In this document: piece by piece, positions 7,561 to 16,393 of the stretch
Layout of the letters: each line of letters begins with the position of its first letter
Position numbering within the stretch: the first letter of the stretch is position 1
Assembly (NCBI RefSeq): GCF_900167445.1
Contig: NZ_FUZT01000006.1
Location: forward strand, 1-64,000
Origin: Maledivibacter halophilus
GTDB taxonomy: Bacteria; Bacillota; Clostridia; Peptostreptococcales; Caminicellaceae
Direction: 5' to 3'
Length of the DNA: 64,000 nt
Notes under the pieces: model-generated
The model's input: only the letters and a program-made list of their open reading frames with translations
Databases searched by the model: none
What the model was told of the DNA's origin: nothing
Program-made: the position numbers and the translations under genes

Positions 7561-7575
7561 AGGGAGGAAATCTAA

Positions 7576-7773
7576 ATGGCATATGATCTTGATAAAGGCT
7601 TATTTATAATAAACTCAAGTCTCAGCAAAGACAAAAGACTTGAGTTTAAAGATCCATTGGTTGAAGTGAACCTTGAAACAGGTGAAGGATACTGCAACAT
7701 AAGAAAATATTGGGAAAGGGAAAACGTAGTTATAGAAAATGTGACCTTGAAAAACAAGAAGGAGGCGGTTTAA
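7576..7773 (+). CDS. Small phage early protein, unknown
   Basis: This 65-aa protein sits between MuB and Gam. The start is ATG after AGGGAGG. The sequence suggests a small beta structure (EVNLETGEGYCNIRKYW) but gives no family. Its stop overlaps the next start (TAATG), showing translational coupling. Confidence 0.6.
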   Translation: MAYDLDKGLFIINSSLSKDKRLEFKDPLVEVNLETGEGYCNIRKYWERENVVIENVTLKNKKEAV

Positions 7774-8000
7774 TGGGCCTAACCGAAACATTGAATCTTG
7801 CCTTCAACTCCTTTGAAGCAGGCGTTGAAAGTAAGAGAGAAGCTATTGAAATAGTTCTTAATTTTATAAGTAAGAATTACGAGGTCAAGAAGGATCTTGA
7901 CAAAATGAAGCTAGAAGAAGCTTATGAAAACTATACAAACTATGATATATACATACACTGCGAAAATGGACGTGCAATATTTCCAAGCATAGAAAATTAA
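7773..8000 (+). CDS. Small phage early protein, unknown
   Basis: The start is ATG at 7773, overlapping the previous stop and preceded by AAGGAGG. The 75-aa product is mostly helical and ends in a short strand region (YDIYIHCENGRAIF). No function can be assigned. Confidence 0.6.
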   Translation: MGLTETLNLAFNSFEAGVESKREAIEIVLNFISKNYEVKKDLDKMKLEEAYENYTNYDIYIHCENGRAIFPSIEN

Positions 8001-8024
8001 ATGAAGCTAAAGGGGGATGAGAAA

Positions 8025-8516
8025 ATGGCAAGAGTAAGAATACCAGATGAACCAGTTCTTAAAAGCTGGGATGATGTAAATTTAAATCTCAAAGAAATAG
8101 CTGAATGTGAAATTGAGATTGAAAAGATCCAGGGTGAAATGAATCGAAGGATTTCAGATGTAAAGCTTGAAGCAGAAATGGATGCAAAACCCTACAAAGA
8201 GAGTATTAAAACCCTTGAAAAGCAGGTTAAGAATTTTGTTGAATCCAACAGAGCTGACCTAAAGGGTAAAACAAAGTTCCTGAATTTTGGCAAAACTGGA
8301 TTTAGGAAAAGCACAAAGATTGTTTTAAGAAAGGTTGACAACATTATAAGAAATCTTAAAAGTTTTGGCATGGTAGATTGCATCAAGATCAAGGAAAGCG
8401 TAAACAAGGATGTGCTTAAGAAATATACTGATGCAGATATAGCGAAGATTGGAGCGAGCAAAAAGGTAGAAGATGTATTCTGGTACGAAGTTGACAAAGA
8501 AAAGCTCAAGGCGTAG
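8025..8516 (+). CDS. gam: Mu Gam-like host-nuclease inhibitor
   Basis: The 163-aa product has the Gam layout: an N-terminal coiled coil (about residues 20-75), then a strand-rich region (KFLNFGKTGFRKSTKIVLR), and a C-terminal helix-strand end (FWYEVDKEKLKA). Gam binds DNA ends as a Ku-like dimer and protects phage DNA from exonuclease. The start is ATG at 8025 after AGGGGGATGAG. Its place after MuB matches Mu. Confidence 0.85.
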   Translation: MARVRIPDEPVLKSWDDVNLNLKEIAECEIEIEKIQGEMNRRISDVKLEAEMDAKPYKESIKTLEKQVKNFVESNRADLKGKTKFLNFGKTGFRKSTKIVLRKVDNIIRNLKSFGMVDCIKIKESVNKDVLKKYTDADIAKIGASKKVEDVFWYEVDKEKLKA

Positions 8517-8527
8517 GACGTGATAAT

Positions 8528-8935
8528 ATGGCAAGGACTAAAAAAAGTAGACCTCAGATTAGAAGTATCTGGGGTCTTGCTAAATCAAAGGAGCTAGGCT
8601 TGGATGATGAAACCCTTTACTCCATCATAATAAGAGAAACTGGTAAGGATAGCATGAGAGAGCTTACAACAAGACAACTTAACAGAGTTATAGCTGTGTT
8701 AATCAATATGAAGGAAAAAGCGAGAGCTAGACCAGGTATGGCCACAGACAAACAAATAAGAAAAATACGAGCCCTTGAAAAGCAGCTGGGCTGGAATGAC
8801 AATCCTAAAAGACTGCTAGGATTTACAAGAAAATTTTATAAAGTCGAAAAGCTTCAGTGGCTTAAGTTTGATCAGGCCTCAAATCTTATAGAAGGCCTTA
8901 AAAAAGTTTTAGATAGACAAGGAGGCAAAGAATGA
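8528..8935 (+). CDS. GemA/gp16-like regulatory protein (DUF1018)
   Basis: The N-terminal motif IRSIWGLAKSKELGLDDETLY, followed by MRELTTRQLNRVI and a C-terminal ATDKQIRKIRALEKQLGW segment, is characteristic of the Mu gp16/GemA family. In Mu this group affects host gene expression and DNA topology. The product is 135 aa, and its stop overlaps the next start (ATGA). Confidence 0.85.
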   Translation: MARTKKSRPQIRSIWGLAKSKELGLDDETLYSIIIRETGKDSMRELTTRQLNRVIAVLINMKEKARARPGMATDKQIRKIRALEKQLGWNDNPKRLLGFTRKFYKVEKLQWLKFDQASNLIEGLKKVLDRQGGKE

Positions 8936-9048
8936 GAGTTACAAGGTGTGACAAAAGAAATTGCAAAAACAATAAAAATGGATTTTGCACTTTGGAAGTT
9001 GTTTATATAAGCGAAGATGGTGTTTGTAAGGATAAAAAACAAAGCTAG
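8932..9048 (+). CDS. Tiny cysteine-rich protein, DUF1540-like
   Basis: The 38-residue product has cysteines at 6, 11, 19 and 33 in a Cx4Cx7C...C pattern with the N-G-C spacing of DUF1540 proteins, probably binding metal. ATG at 8932 overlaps the previous stop, and GGAGG lies just upstream. A related Cys-rich start is seen in the gene at 9510. Confidence 0.65.
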   Translation: MRVTRCDKRNCKNNKNGFCTLEVVYISEDGVCKDKKQS

Positions 9049-9058
9049 GAGGTTTTGT

Positions 9059-9484
9059 ATGAAGGAATTAATCTGGGTAAGAAAAGGTAAAGATGCATAT
9101 GTTAAAGTTTTTAGGACAGGTATTGGATATGCAATAGAAAGCTTTATAAGAAAAAGAAAGCCCCGAATAATTAGAACCGATTACAAAAATACAAGGAATT
9201 TTTCCAGCACTAGCAAATGGTCAAGTGATCTTATTTTGAAGCACGCCCTAGCCGAAGAATCAGGCGAAGTCAAAAGAATTGAAAGATATATTTGTCTACC
9301 TCTAAAAGATAATACTAATCCACGTGATGATTGGAAACTTGTTACATGCCCTATATGTGGTAAATCCTGTTGGGAAAGTGATATTGCAAGAAAAGTATTG
9401 AAAAACAAGAATGTGGCTGGCGTTTGTACGGTTTGTGCTTTAAAAACTACAACAGACTTAGGAGGATTAAGGTATAGCAATTAA
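9059..9484 (+). CDS. Phage protein with C-terminal zinc ribbon
   Basis: The 141-aa product starts at ATG 9059 after TAGGAGG. The first two thirds are basic and unfamiliar. The C-terminus has TCPICGKSC and GVCTVCAL, a four-cysteine zinc ribbon (about residues 95-127). It may bind nucleic acid. It belongs to the early/middle operon. Confidence 0.65.
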   Translation: MKELIWVRKGKDAYVKVFRTGIGYAIESFIRKRKPRIIRTDYKNTRNFSSTSKWSSDLILKHALAEESGEVKRIERYICLPLKDNTNPRDDWKLVTCPICGKSCWESDIARKVLKNKNVAGVCTVCALKTTTDLGGLRYSN

Positions 9485-9509
9485 AAAGCCTAAGAAAGAG
9501 GGTAGAAAA

Positions 9510-9770
9510 ATGAGATGTGATAATCAAAAATGTAATTGGCATTTTGAAAATCAATGTGTATGCGAAAACGAGAATGTTGTGGTTGATGGAAGACCTAATT
9601 CCATGAATTGCAGTTACTTTTTAGATAAAAATTTCGAAATCAATTTTTGGTCAACCTACTATGACTGCAATATGCTTATAAATGCTGTGAAAGAGAAACT
9701 GAAACATCGAAGACACCAACAGCTTAAAAAAGCTAAACACTTATTAGAGAAGTTAAACAAAGAAATTTAA
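9510..9770 (+). CDS. Cysteine-rich small phage protein, DUF1540-like start
   Basis: The first 35 residues carry six cysteines (C-x4-C-x7-C-x-C pattern, then MNC), resembling the tiny protein at 8932. A basic helical tail follows. Its length is 86 aa. Metal binding is likely; the role is unknown. Confidence 0.6.
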   Translation: MRCDNQKCNWHFENQCVCENENVVVDGRPNSMNCSYFLDKNFEINFWSTYYDCNMLINAVKEKLKHRRHQQLKKAKHLLEKLNKEI

Positions 9771-9791
9771 CAAAATTAAGAAGGTGGATAT

Positions 9792-10187
9792 ATGGCAAAA
9801 AAGAAAAAGTATAAAAAAATGACTCAAAAAGAAAAAAATGAACGGGCTAAAATTCGCAAAAAACTAAGAGAAGAAGGAGCGATTCCTCCAACAAAGCCGA
9901 GACTCAACCGAAGCAAATTTGCCAAAGAAACTGTTGAAGAATTTCAAAAAGATTTCAAAGCCTACTCAGATATACCTCACTTGTTTGAAGCTATTAGCTG
10001 GATGCTACCGATGGTTGAATCTGAAGTAAAGCCAAAGGTATCACCTGAGCAGGTGGGTGTCTTGAAAGCTTTAAAATTGGCACTTGAAATAAAGAAATTC
10101 CACCAAGATTTAAAAGATAAAGGAGAAACCAAGTATAAACCTATGGACATGTATGAAAAGATAATTGCACCTATAATAAAACTATAG
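9792..10187 (+). CDS. Basic phage protein of unknown function
   Basis: The first 45 residues are extremely lysine-rich (KKKKYKKMTQKEKNERAKIRKK), suggesting nucleic-acid binding. The rest is helical. Its length is 131 aa. It lies just before the endolysin in the middle operon. Confidence 0.6.
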   Translation: MAKKKKYKKMTQKEKNERAKIRKKLREEGAIPPTKPRLNRSKFAKETVEEFQKDFKAYSDIPHLFEAISWMLPMVESEVKPKVSPEQVGVLKALKLALEIKKFHQDLKDKGETKYKPMDMYEKIIAPIIKL

Positions 10188-10201
10188 GAAGGAGATATAA
10201 A

Positions 10202-10927
10202 ATGAAAATAGCTATTGATGTGGGACATGGAATAGACACTTACCCCCCAAGCAAAGGTATAGGAGATTTTGCAGAGTTTAGTTTTAACAATGAAGTAGGG
10301 AAACTCGCTAAGGAAATACTTGAGCATAATGGATTTGAGGTATACCTATCACAGCCCTTTGACTCAAAAGAAGTTCCTTTAAAAATAAGGAGCAGTAATA
10401 TAAATAAAGAAAAATGTGATATCGGCTTCAGCATTCATGCAGATGCAGCCTCCGACGAAGATGTTGCTGGACATCATGCCTTTTACTGGCACACTTCACC
10501 AAAAGGAAAAGTTCTTGCATTGAAGTGGCTTAAATATGCCGATGAAACACTACCAAACAAAAGCAGAGGGATTCGGGCATGCATTCCTAGAACATGGACT
10601 GATTTCCATATAGTCAGAAGAACTAATTGCCCTTTTATCCTTATGGAACATGGGTATTTTACAAATAAGCATGAAAGGGAAAACCTATTAAAATCACTTG
10701 AGTTTCAAAAAAAGTGTGCCTTAGCGATAGGGAAAACTGCTTGTGAATACTTTGATATAGAATTTAAAAATCCCTGGACCGAACGTTGGGGAGAGATATA
10801 TATAAATGAGCTTTCTCAAAAAAAAATCATCGACAGCAGTCATGATAGCAGCGAAGAAGTTACATGGGATGAAATGGCAGCGGTGATATGTAGAATTTTA
10901 GAAAGAATAGAAAGGCTTGAAAAATAA
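10202..10927 (+). CDS. N-acetylmuramoyl-L-alanine amidase endolysin
   Basis: The amidase_3 fold is recognisable: DVGHG with H9, E25, SIHADAA with H79, and LMEHGYFTN with catalytic E149. These are the zinc ligands and the general acid/base. The core covers about residues 1-185. The C-terminus (185-241) looks like a small wall-targeting or dimerisation segment. There is no signal peptide, so release needs a holin, and a candidate lies at 11402. The protein cuts the amide bond between muramic acid and the stem peptide at phage release. Confidence 0.9.
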   Translation: MKIAIDVGHGIDTYPPSKGIGDFAEFSFNNEVGKLAKEILEHNGFEVYLSQPFDSKEVPLKIRSSNINKEKCDIGFSIHADAASDEDVAGHHAFYWHTSPKGKVLALKWLKYADETLPNKSRGIRACIPRTWTDFHIVRRTNCPFILMEHGYFTNKHERENLLKSLEFQKKCALAIGKTACEYFDIEFKNPWTERWGEIYINELSQKKIIDSSHDSSEEVTWDEMAAVICRILERIERLEK

Positions 10928-10961
10928 ATCAATTTGATGTATTGTAAAGGTGGTGGGGTCA

Positions 10962-11282
10962 TTGAATAAAAAACTAATAAACCAAATACAAATTAATGAC
11001 CTTGGAGAGCCATATTCTAGCATTGTTGATGAAATTGGACTGGAAAATACAATAAAGCTTGCGAAGATTTTTGGAGGAAGTAGAATATATTTTCCAATAA
11101 TTAAATCCCTGGTGCTAGATCGCAGAGATAAGGAAATAAGAGAAAAATTTAATGGGTATAATCAAAGAGAGTTAGCCAAGCAATACATGTTATCTGAAGA
11201 ACGTATTAGGCAGATTTGCAAAGAAAAAATGAAACAAATTAGAAACAAGCCCCTTAAAGGCCAAATAAGTATGTTTGATTAA
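10962..11282 (+). CDS. Mor-like middle/late transcription activator
   Basis: This 106-aa protein starts at TTG 10962 after an AGGTGG site. The C-terminal helix-turn-helix (YNQRELAKQYMLSEERIRQIC) and the N-terminal dimerisation part (IYFPIIKSLVLDRRDKEIREKF) match the Mor/C family, which activates middle or late promoters in Mu. It is the last gene before a strong terminator and the late operon. Confidence 0.85.
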   Translation: MNKKLINQIQINDLGEPYSSIVDEIGLENTIKLAKIFGGSRIYFPIIKSLVLDRRDKEIREKFNGYNQRELAKQYMLSEERIRQICKEKMKQIRNKPLKGQISMFD

Positions 11283-11287
11283 ATAAT

Positions 11288-11315
11288 TTGACAAATAGTT
11301 TTGGACGACTATTTT
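11288..11315 (+). promoter_or_regulatory. Candidate promoter between mor-like gene and late genes
   Basis: TTGACA (11288-11293), 16 bases, TATTTT (11310-11315). The -10 is weak, as expected for a promoter needing an activator such as the Mor-like protein. The terminator at 11332 lies downstream, so late expression through it would require readthrough. Confidence 0.4.
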
Positions 11316-11331
11316 GAGAAAAACCAATAGA

Positions 11332-11374
11332 ATCATAGTATAAGGAAGATTATTCCTTGTGCTATGATTTTTTT
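11332..11374 (+). terminator. Strong intrinsic terminator
   Basis: ATCATAGTATAAGGAA (11332-11347) pairs with TTCCTTGTGCTATGAT (11353-11368) across a 5-base loop, followed by seven T. It ends the early/middle transcript after the mor-like gene. Confidence 0.85.
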
Positions 11375-11401
11375 ATTTTCCAAAATTAAGGGGTGAAAGG
11401 A

Positions 11402-11854
11402 ATGTTAAGTGAAATGCAAGGAACTATAACAAATGTATTATTGAATGTGGTGTTAGGACTGGTTACTTTAGGGGGTGCCTATGCAACATTGTACATCCAA
11501 AGAGCAACAAAAAAAGTAAAAATAGAAACGCAAAGAATAGAAGAGGAAAAGCAAAGAGATATTCTTTGGACTGCCCTTGATAGACTTGAAGATGTGGCTT
11601 TTAAGACAGTAAATAAAATTGAAGAAGTCAGTGCAAAAAATCTAAGGCAGTTGGTAAAGGGAGGGAAAATCGACAAAGAAAAACTTGAAGACTTAGCTGT
11701 AGTTGCATATAACGAGATAATAGACATCCTTGAACCAGAATACTTAGATGCCTTAGAAAGTACACTTGGAGATGCAGAAACATATATATTGAATACTATT
11801 GAAGAAAAAGTAAAGAAAGTTAAAGATTTAAAAGAGGTACCCCATGACCTTTAA
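11402..11854 (+). CDS. Holin-like membrane protein (LLH type)
   Basis: One N-terminal membrane segment (about residues 8-28, TNVLLNVVLGLVTLGGAYATLY) is followed by a long charged helix. This pattern and the 150-aa size resemble the LL-H phage holin family. The start is ATG at 11402, 8 bases after AAGGGG. Together with the amidase upstream and the next membrane protein it forms the lysis group. Confidence 0.7.
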   Translation: MLSEMQGTITNVLLNVVLGLVTLGGAYATLYIQRATKKVKIETQRIEEEKQRDILWTALDRLEDVAFKTVNKIEEVSAKNLRQLVKGGKIDKEKLEDLAVVAYNEIIDILEPEYLDALESTLGDAETYILNTIEEKVKKVKDLKEVPHDL

Positions 11855-12173
11855 TACCTTTTTACAAGGTGTAACTACAGCTGGTGTTGGGATAATAATA
11901 TTTTTCCTAAAAAAAACCCTAACTGACTTAAACAAGAAAATAGAGAAAAACGAATCTAAAATTGAAAACATAGAAAATGATCTCATGGAAAGAGTTGACC
12001 TAATGAATAAGGAATTCAATAATTTAAAAAGTGATTTACCCTTCATTTACACAACAAGGGAGGATCATGCGGCAGCCATGAATGCAGTAGATAAAAAAAT
12101 GACAGGTATAGATAGAAAATTAGACAAAATACTTGATTTCACAATCAGCAAAGGAGGGCAAAAAAATGATTGA
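11844..12173 (+). CDS. Membrane-anchored coiled-coil lysis-region protein
   Basis: The 109-aa product has an N-terminal membrane segment (FLQGVTTAGVGIIIFFL) and then a coiled coil. It may correspond to Mu gp25 (DUF2730) or a haemolysin XhlA-like helper. It overlaps the preceding gene by 11 bases and the following gene by 8. Confidence 0.6.
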   Translation: MTFNTFLQGVTTAGVGIIIFFLKKTLTDLNKKIEKNESKIENIENDLMERVDLMNKEFNNLKSDLPFIYTTREDHAAAMNAVDKKMTGIDRKLDKILDFTISKGGQKND

Positions 12174-12480
12174 ACAGGAAAAGCAAATCGCTGACAAAAA
12201 CAAAGCTATAAGAGGATATATAATTCGATCTTTAGTAAAGGGACATCACAATCGACTATTATGCAGACAACTTGTAAACCTAATGATGAGGGATGCTATT
12301 ATAATTTCCCCTGACATATCCGGCTATTTAGATTACTTGCATGAGAAAAAGTATATTGAATATACCGATGAAAAAATCACATCCTATACAGCTTACATGA
12401 ATGATGCAATGATAAAACTTACATCGAAAGGAGTAGACCTTGTAGAAGGAACTACTAATGATCCAGGGGTTGATATTTAG
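12166..12480 (+). CDS. Winged-helix-like protein in the gp26 position
   Basis: ATG at 12166 follows AAAGGAGG. The 104 residues suggest a winged-helix fold (LVNLMMRDAI, ISGYLDYLHEKKYIEY, IKLTSKGVDL). Its place between the lysis genes and gp27-like protein matches Mu gene 26. Its stop overlaps the next start (TAGTG). Confidence 0.65.
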   Translation: MIEQEKQIADKNKAIRGYIIRSLVKGHHNRLLCRQLVNLMMRDAIIISPDISGYLDYLHEKKYIEYTDEKITSYTAYMNDAMIKLTSKGVDLVEGTTNDPGVDI

Positions 12481-13043
12481 TGGCAAAGCAAAGAAAGCGA
12501 ACTAGAATAAGATCTAAGATTGATGAGCTTCCTGAAAATCTAAAAGAAAAAGTAAATGAACAAATCTCCGATACAAGATACACATACCTTGAAATATCTC
12601 AATTCCTAAAGGAACAAGGTTATGACATATCAAAGTCAGCGGTTGGAAGGTACGCCCTTAGAACCAATAATGCAACAAAAAGACTTATTGAGGCCCAAGA
12701 GCAAGCGAAGGCTTTGGTAAATGTAGTTAAAAATAACCCTGATGTAGATTATACTGAAGCGACAATGCAAATGCTCATGGGTGGGCTTACAGAAAAACTT
12801 GCCACAGCCCAGGAAGAATTCGATGCAATGCCTTTAGATAAGGCGGGAAGGTTAATTGTGGCTCTTAGCAGGACAAAAGTTTACAAGGAAAAAGTCAAAC
12901 AAGATATGAAACAAAGAATAGATTTAGCCTTTGAAAAATTAGAAGAAGATATATGGACAGTCATCAAAGGAGATGCACTGCTTGCTGGAGAGCTTAAAAA
13001 GCTTCTTGAAAAAGCTAAAGCTAGGATGATAAGCGATGATTAA
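12480..13043 (+). CDS. Mu gp27-like protein (DUF3486), putative small terminase
   Basis: The N-terminus (RTRIRSKIDELPENLKEKVNEQI, then YLEISQFLKEQGYDISKSAVGRY) is the hallmark helix-turn-helix of DUF3486, which precedes the large terminase in Mu-like phages. The 187-aa product has a helical remainder. The GTG start overlaps the previous stop. Confidence 0.85.
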   Translation: MAKQRKRTRIRSKIDELPENLKEKVNEQISDTRYTYLEISQFLKEQGYDISKSAVGRYALRTNNATKRLIEAQEQAKALVNVVKNNPDVDYTEATMQMLMGGLTEKLATAQEEFDAMPLDKAGRLIVALSRTKVYKEKVKQDMKQRIDLAFEKLEEDIWTVIKGDALLAGELKKLLEKAKARMISDD

Positions 13044-14802
13044 TATTGATGATTATATAAGGAAACTAGATATTGAAGAGAATATAGAAGCTATTAATTT
13101 TGAAGAAGACCAAAGAAAGCTTTTTTTAGAATACACAGTGATTAATGATAGTTTTAGGGACTATAGACAAAAGCTTTTAAGGGCATATCAAAGAGGCGAA
13201 CCCTTAGAAGGAAAAGATGGACTTAGAAAGAAACTAGGGGCAATAGACCTTGAATATTTTGGCAGAGCTTATTTAAGCCACTATTTTACAAGAACTTGCC
13301 CAAAGTTCCACAGAGAGCTAAATGACATATGGCTTACTGGAGTTTTGAAAAAAAATAATCCCCTATCTACCAAGTCCAAGAAAAAAATATCTAGGGCTAA
13401 AGGCTGTAAACATGGGATAGCAGCTCCAAGGGGTCATGCAAAATCAACCACATTTACATTTAAAAACTCAATACATGCCATACTTTACGAGTATAAGCAT
13501 TACATTATAATACTTTCAGATTCAAGCGAGCAGGCCGAAGGATTTCTTGGGGATATAAAAATAGAACTTGAAGAAAACCCCCTTATCCTAGAAGACTTTG
13601 GCAATCTCAAGGGCAAGAAATGGACTGACAGTCATTTTAAAACAAAAACAAACATAAAAGTCGAAGCAATAGGATCTGGCAAAAAAATCAGAGGACGTAA
13701 AAATAGAAATTGGAGACCAGATTTAATTATTCTGGACGATATAGAAAATGATGAAAATGTAAATACACCAGAACAAAGAAGGAAACTGGCTAATTGGTAT
13801 TACAAAGCAGTATCTAAAGCTGGAGATACTTATACAGATATAGTTTACATTGGAACCCTTCTCCACTACGACAGTTTACTAGCAAAGGTATTAGAAAACC
13901 CAGAATATGAATGTATAAAATACAAGGGTGTTTTATCCTTTGCTAAAAATCAAAGCCTTTGGGATGAATGGGAAAAAATCTATGTAAACCTAGAAAATCC
14001 CAACAGAAAAAAAGATGCTAAACAGTTCTTTAAAGCTAATAAAGAAGAAATGCTTGAGGGAGTTCAGGTACTCTGGGAAGAAAAACTTAGCTATTATGAT
14101 CTTATGATCATGAAAATTTCAGAGGGTGAAGCAAGCTTTAATTCTGAAATTCAAAACGAACCTATTGATCCTGATAATAAAATATTCAATGATGAATGGT
14201 TTGATTACTATAACGAAGTCGAGATAGATTTTTCAGACAAAGATTTTATAATAGTTGGATGTATAGATCCATCCTTAGGCAAAAACAAAAGAAGTGATAC
14301 TTCAGCTATTATAGCCATAGCCAAGAACATAAGAACTGGATACATGTATGTATTTGAAGCGAGTATAGAAAAAAGACATCCTGATGTAATCATAAGTGAT
14401 GCTATAGAAAGTCAAAAAAGATATAAACGTGACTTTGGTAAAGGATATACCAAATTTGGAGTTGAAACAAATCAATTCCAACACTTTTTTAAGGATGTCC
14501 TTGCAAAGGAAAGTGCTAAATCGGGGGAATATTTCCCGATAGAAGAAATACAAAGTGTATCTAATAAAGATATGAGAATACGAAGCATACAACCATATAT
14601 TAAAAACAAATATGTAAAATTCAATCCAAGACTTAAAACCCTTCTTAAACAACTTAAGGAGTATCCAATGGGAGCCAATGATGATGGCCCAGATGGCTTG
14701 GAAATGTGTATTAAGTTAGCTGAAAAAATATCTGGAATAACTAAAACTGATTATAAAACAGTTATTAAAAGAGCTTTAAGATTCAAAAAAGGTGCTTATT
14801 AG
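13036..14802 (+). CDS. Large terminase subunit (Mu gp28-like)
   Basis: The 588-aa product has a P-loop variant, APRGHAKST (residues 130-138), and Walker B LIILDDIEND (D234, D235). The C-terminal RNase H-like nuclease has VGCIDPSLG-x-SDTSAI and a later acidic residue in DGPDGLE. It packages phage DNA with attached host DNA in Mu-type headful packaging. It overlaps the gp27-like gene by 8 bases. Confidence 0.92.
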   Translation: MINIDDYIRKLDIEENIEAINFEEDQRKLFLEYTVINDSFRDYRQKLLRAYQRGEPLEGKDGLRKKLGAIDLEYFGRAYLSHYFTRTCPKFHRELNDIWLTGVLKKNNPLSTKSKKKISRAKGCKHGIAAPRGHAKSTTFTFKNSIHAILYEYKHYIIILSDSSEQAEGFLGDIKIELEENPLILEDFGNLKGKKWTDSHFKTKTNIKVEAIGSGKKIRGRKNRNWRPDLIILDDIENDENVNTPEQRRKLANWYYKAVSKAGDTYTDIVYIGTLLHYDSLLAKVLENPEYECIKYKGVLSFAKNQSLWDEWEKIYVNLENPNRKKDAKQFFKANKEEMLEGVQVLWEEKLSYYDLMIMKISEGEASFNSEIQNEPIDPDNKIFNDEWFDYYNEVEIDFSDKDFIIVGCIDPSLGKNKRSDTSAIIAIAKNIRTGYMYVFEASIEKRHPDVIISDAIESQKRYKRDFGKGYTKFGVETNQFQHFFKDVLAKESAKSGEYFPIEEIQSVSNKDMRIRSIQPYIKNKYVKFNPRLKTLLKQLKEYPMGANDDGPDGLEMCIKLAEKISGITKTDYKTVIKRALRFKKGAY

Positions 14803-14812
14803 AGGTGCAAAT

Positions 14813-16393
14813 ATGATATTAGATCAATACGGAAAAAGAATAAGCTCTAAAAAACCAATACAAAGAGAAATAGCAGTGGCTGGAATTTACGATAAATACA
14901 GTGAATACCCTTCAGATGGTCTTACTCCAGTTAGATTAGCTCAAATATTTAAAGAAGCTGATACTGGTGATGTCTATAGACAAATGGAGCTATTTGAAGA
15001 AATTGAAGGTAAAGACTTGCATTTATTCTCACAGCTTCAGACAAGGAAAAACGCAGTAATTGGCATAGATTATGATATACTCCCCTTCTCTGATGATGAG
15101 AGAGACAAAAAGATTGCCGAATTCATTACAGATGCTATATCGAATATAGAGTCACTAGAGGATGTATTTATAGATCTGCTTGATGCAATAGGCAAAGGCT
15201 TTGCTGTTGGTGAAATAATGTGGAAACTTAAGAATAACAATGTATTGGTTGATGAGATAAAGTGGAGACATCAAAAAAAATTCTTCTGGGATGAACATGA
15301 CGCAATGAAGGTCAGAACCGATAAAGAACCCAGCGGAATAAAGCTTCCTAAAAATAAATTTATAATTCATAGATATAAAGCCCGTTCTGGTCATCCGAGT
15401 AAGGCGGGAATTTTAAGAGTTGCAGCATGGATGTATCTATTTAAGAACTATGACATAAAGGATTGGGTTGCTTTTTGCGAAGTCTTTGGGATGCCCCTTA
15501 GACTAGGTAAATATAATTCTTCAACAACTGAAGAAGACAAAAACGCTCTGATGGAAGCTCTTATGATGCTTGGCAGTGATGCTGCTGGAATAATCCCAGA
15601 TAGCACACTTATAGAATTTATCGAATCAAATAAAACAGCTTCTGCGGACATTTATGAAAGATTGGCTAAATTTTGTAATGCTGAAATGTCAAAGGCTATA
15701 CTAGGGCAAACACTGACAAGTGAAGTTGGAAGTAGTGGCTCCTATGCTGCATCCAAAACCCACGGAGAGGTACGACAAGATCTTATAGAGGCTGACTGCA
15801 AGGCTTTAGCTCAAACCTTAAAAAGAGATTTAATAAAGCCTCTTTGTTTATTTAATTTTGGTACAGCAGAACGCTTACCCTATATTAAATTTCACTGCGA
15901 ACCTCCAGAGGATCAAGAAAAAAATGCAAACACCTATGCGAAACTGATAAATGATATAGGGCTTCCAATATCCATAGAGCATATATATGAAAAATTTGGG
16001 ATACCTAAGCCAGAGCCAGGACAGATAATAGCAAAGCCTAATAATAGTTTAGCTATGAAAGAAATTCCTGGTCAAATAATAGCTAATAAAACTAAGGTTA
16101 ATAAAAATCCCATATCTGTAGAATATCAAAAAAAAATTGATGCCCTCGCAGATGGTGCCACTATAGAAAGCATCAAAATATTTAGGGAAATATTTAAGCC
16201 CCTAGAAAAGCTTATGGATGAATCTGATTCCCTTGAGGGCATGAAAAAGAAATTAGAAGATTTTAAAATTGTTGAGAAGCTATATAAGGAAATGGATAAT
16301 CAAGAGCTCGAGGAGCTTCTTCACAGGGTAATGTTTGCAGCTGATATTCTTGGAAGGATGAGAGAGAATGCTGAACATCCAAAAGATAATTAA
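14813..16393 (+). CDS. Portal protein (DUF935, Mu gp29-like)
   Basis: The start is ATG at 14813 after AGAGGTG. The 526-aa product has the typical start (LDQYGKRISSKKPIQ), the QLQTRKNAVIGIDYDILPF segment, FCEVFGMPLRLGKY and LGQTLTSEVGSSGSYA, all diagnostic of DUF935 portals. It forms the ring through which DNA enters and leaves the head. The C-terminal 130 residues are helical. Confidence 0.92.
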   Translation: MILDQYGKRISSKKPIQREIAVAGIYDKYSEYPSDGLTPVRLAQIFKEADTGDVYRQMELFEEIEGKDLHLFSQLQTRKNAVIGIDYDILPFSDDERDKKIAEFITDAISNIESLEDVFIDLLDAIGKGFAVGEIMWKLKNNNVLVDEIKWRHQKKFFWDEHDAMKVRTDKEPSGIKLPKNKFIIHRYKARSGHPSKAGILRVAAWMYLFKNYDIKDWVAFCEVFGMPLRLGKYNSSTTEEDKNALMEALMMLGSDAAGIIPDSTLIEFIESNKTASADIYERLAKFCNAEMSKAILGQTLTSEVGSSGSYAASKTHGEVRQDLIEADCKALAQTLKRDLIKPLCLFNFGTAERLPYIKFHCEPPEDQEKNANTYAKLINDIGLPISIEHIYEKFGIPKPEPGQIIAKPNNSLAMKEIPGQIIANKTKVNKNPISVEYQKKIDALADGATIESIKIFREIFKPLEKLMDESDSLEGMKKKLEDFKIVEKLYKEMDNQELEELLHRVMFAADILGRMRENAEHPKDN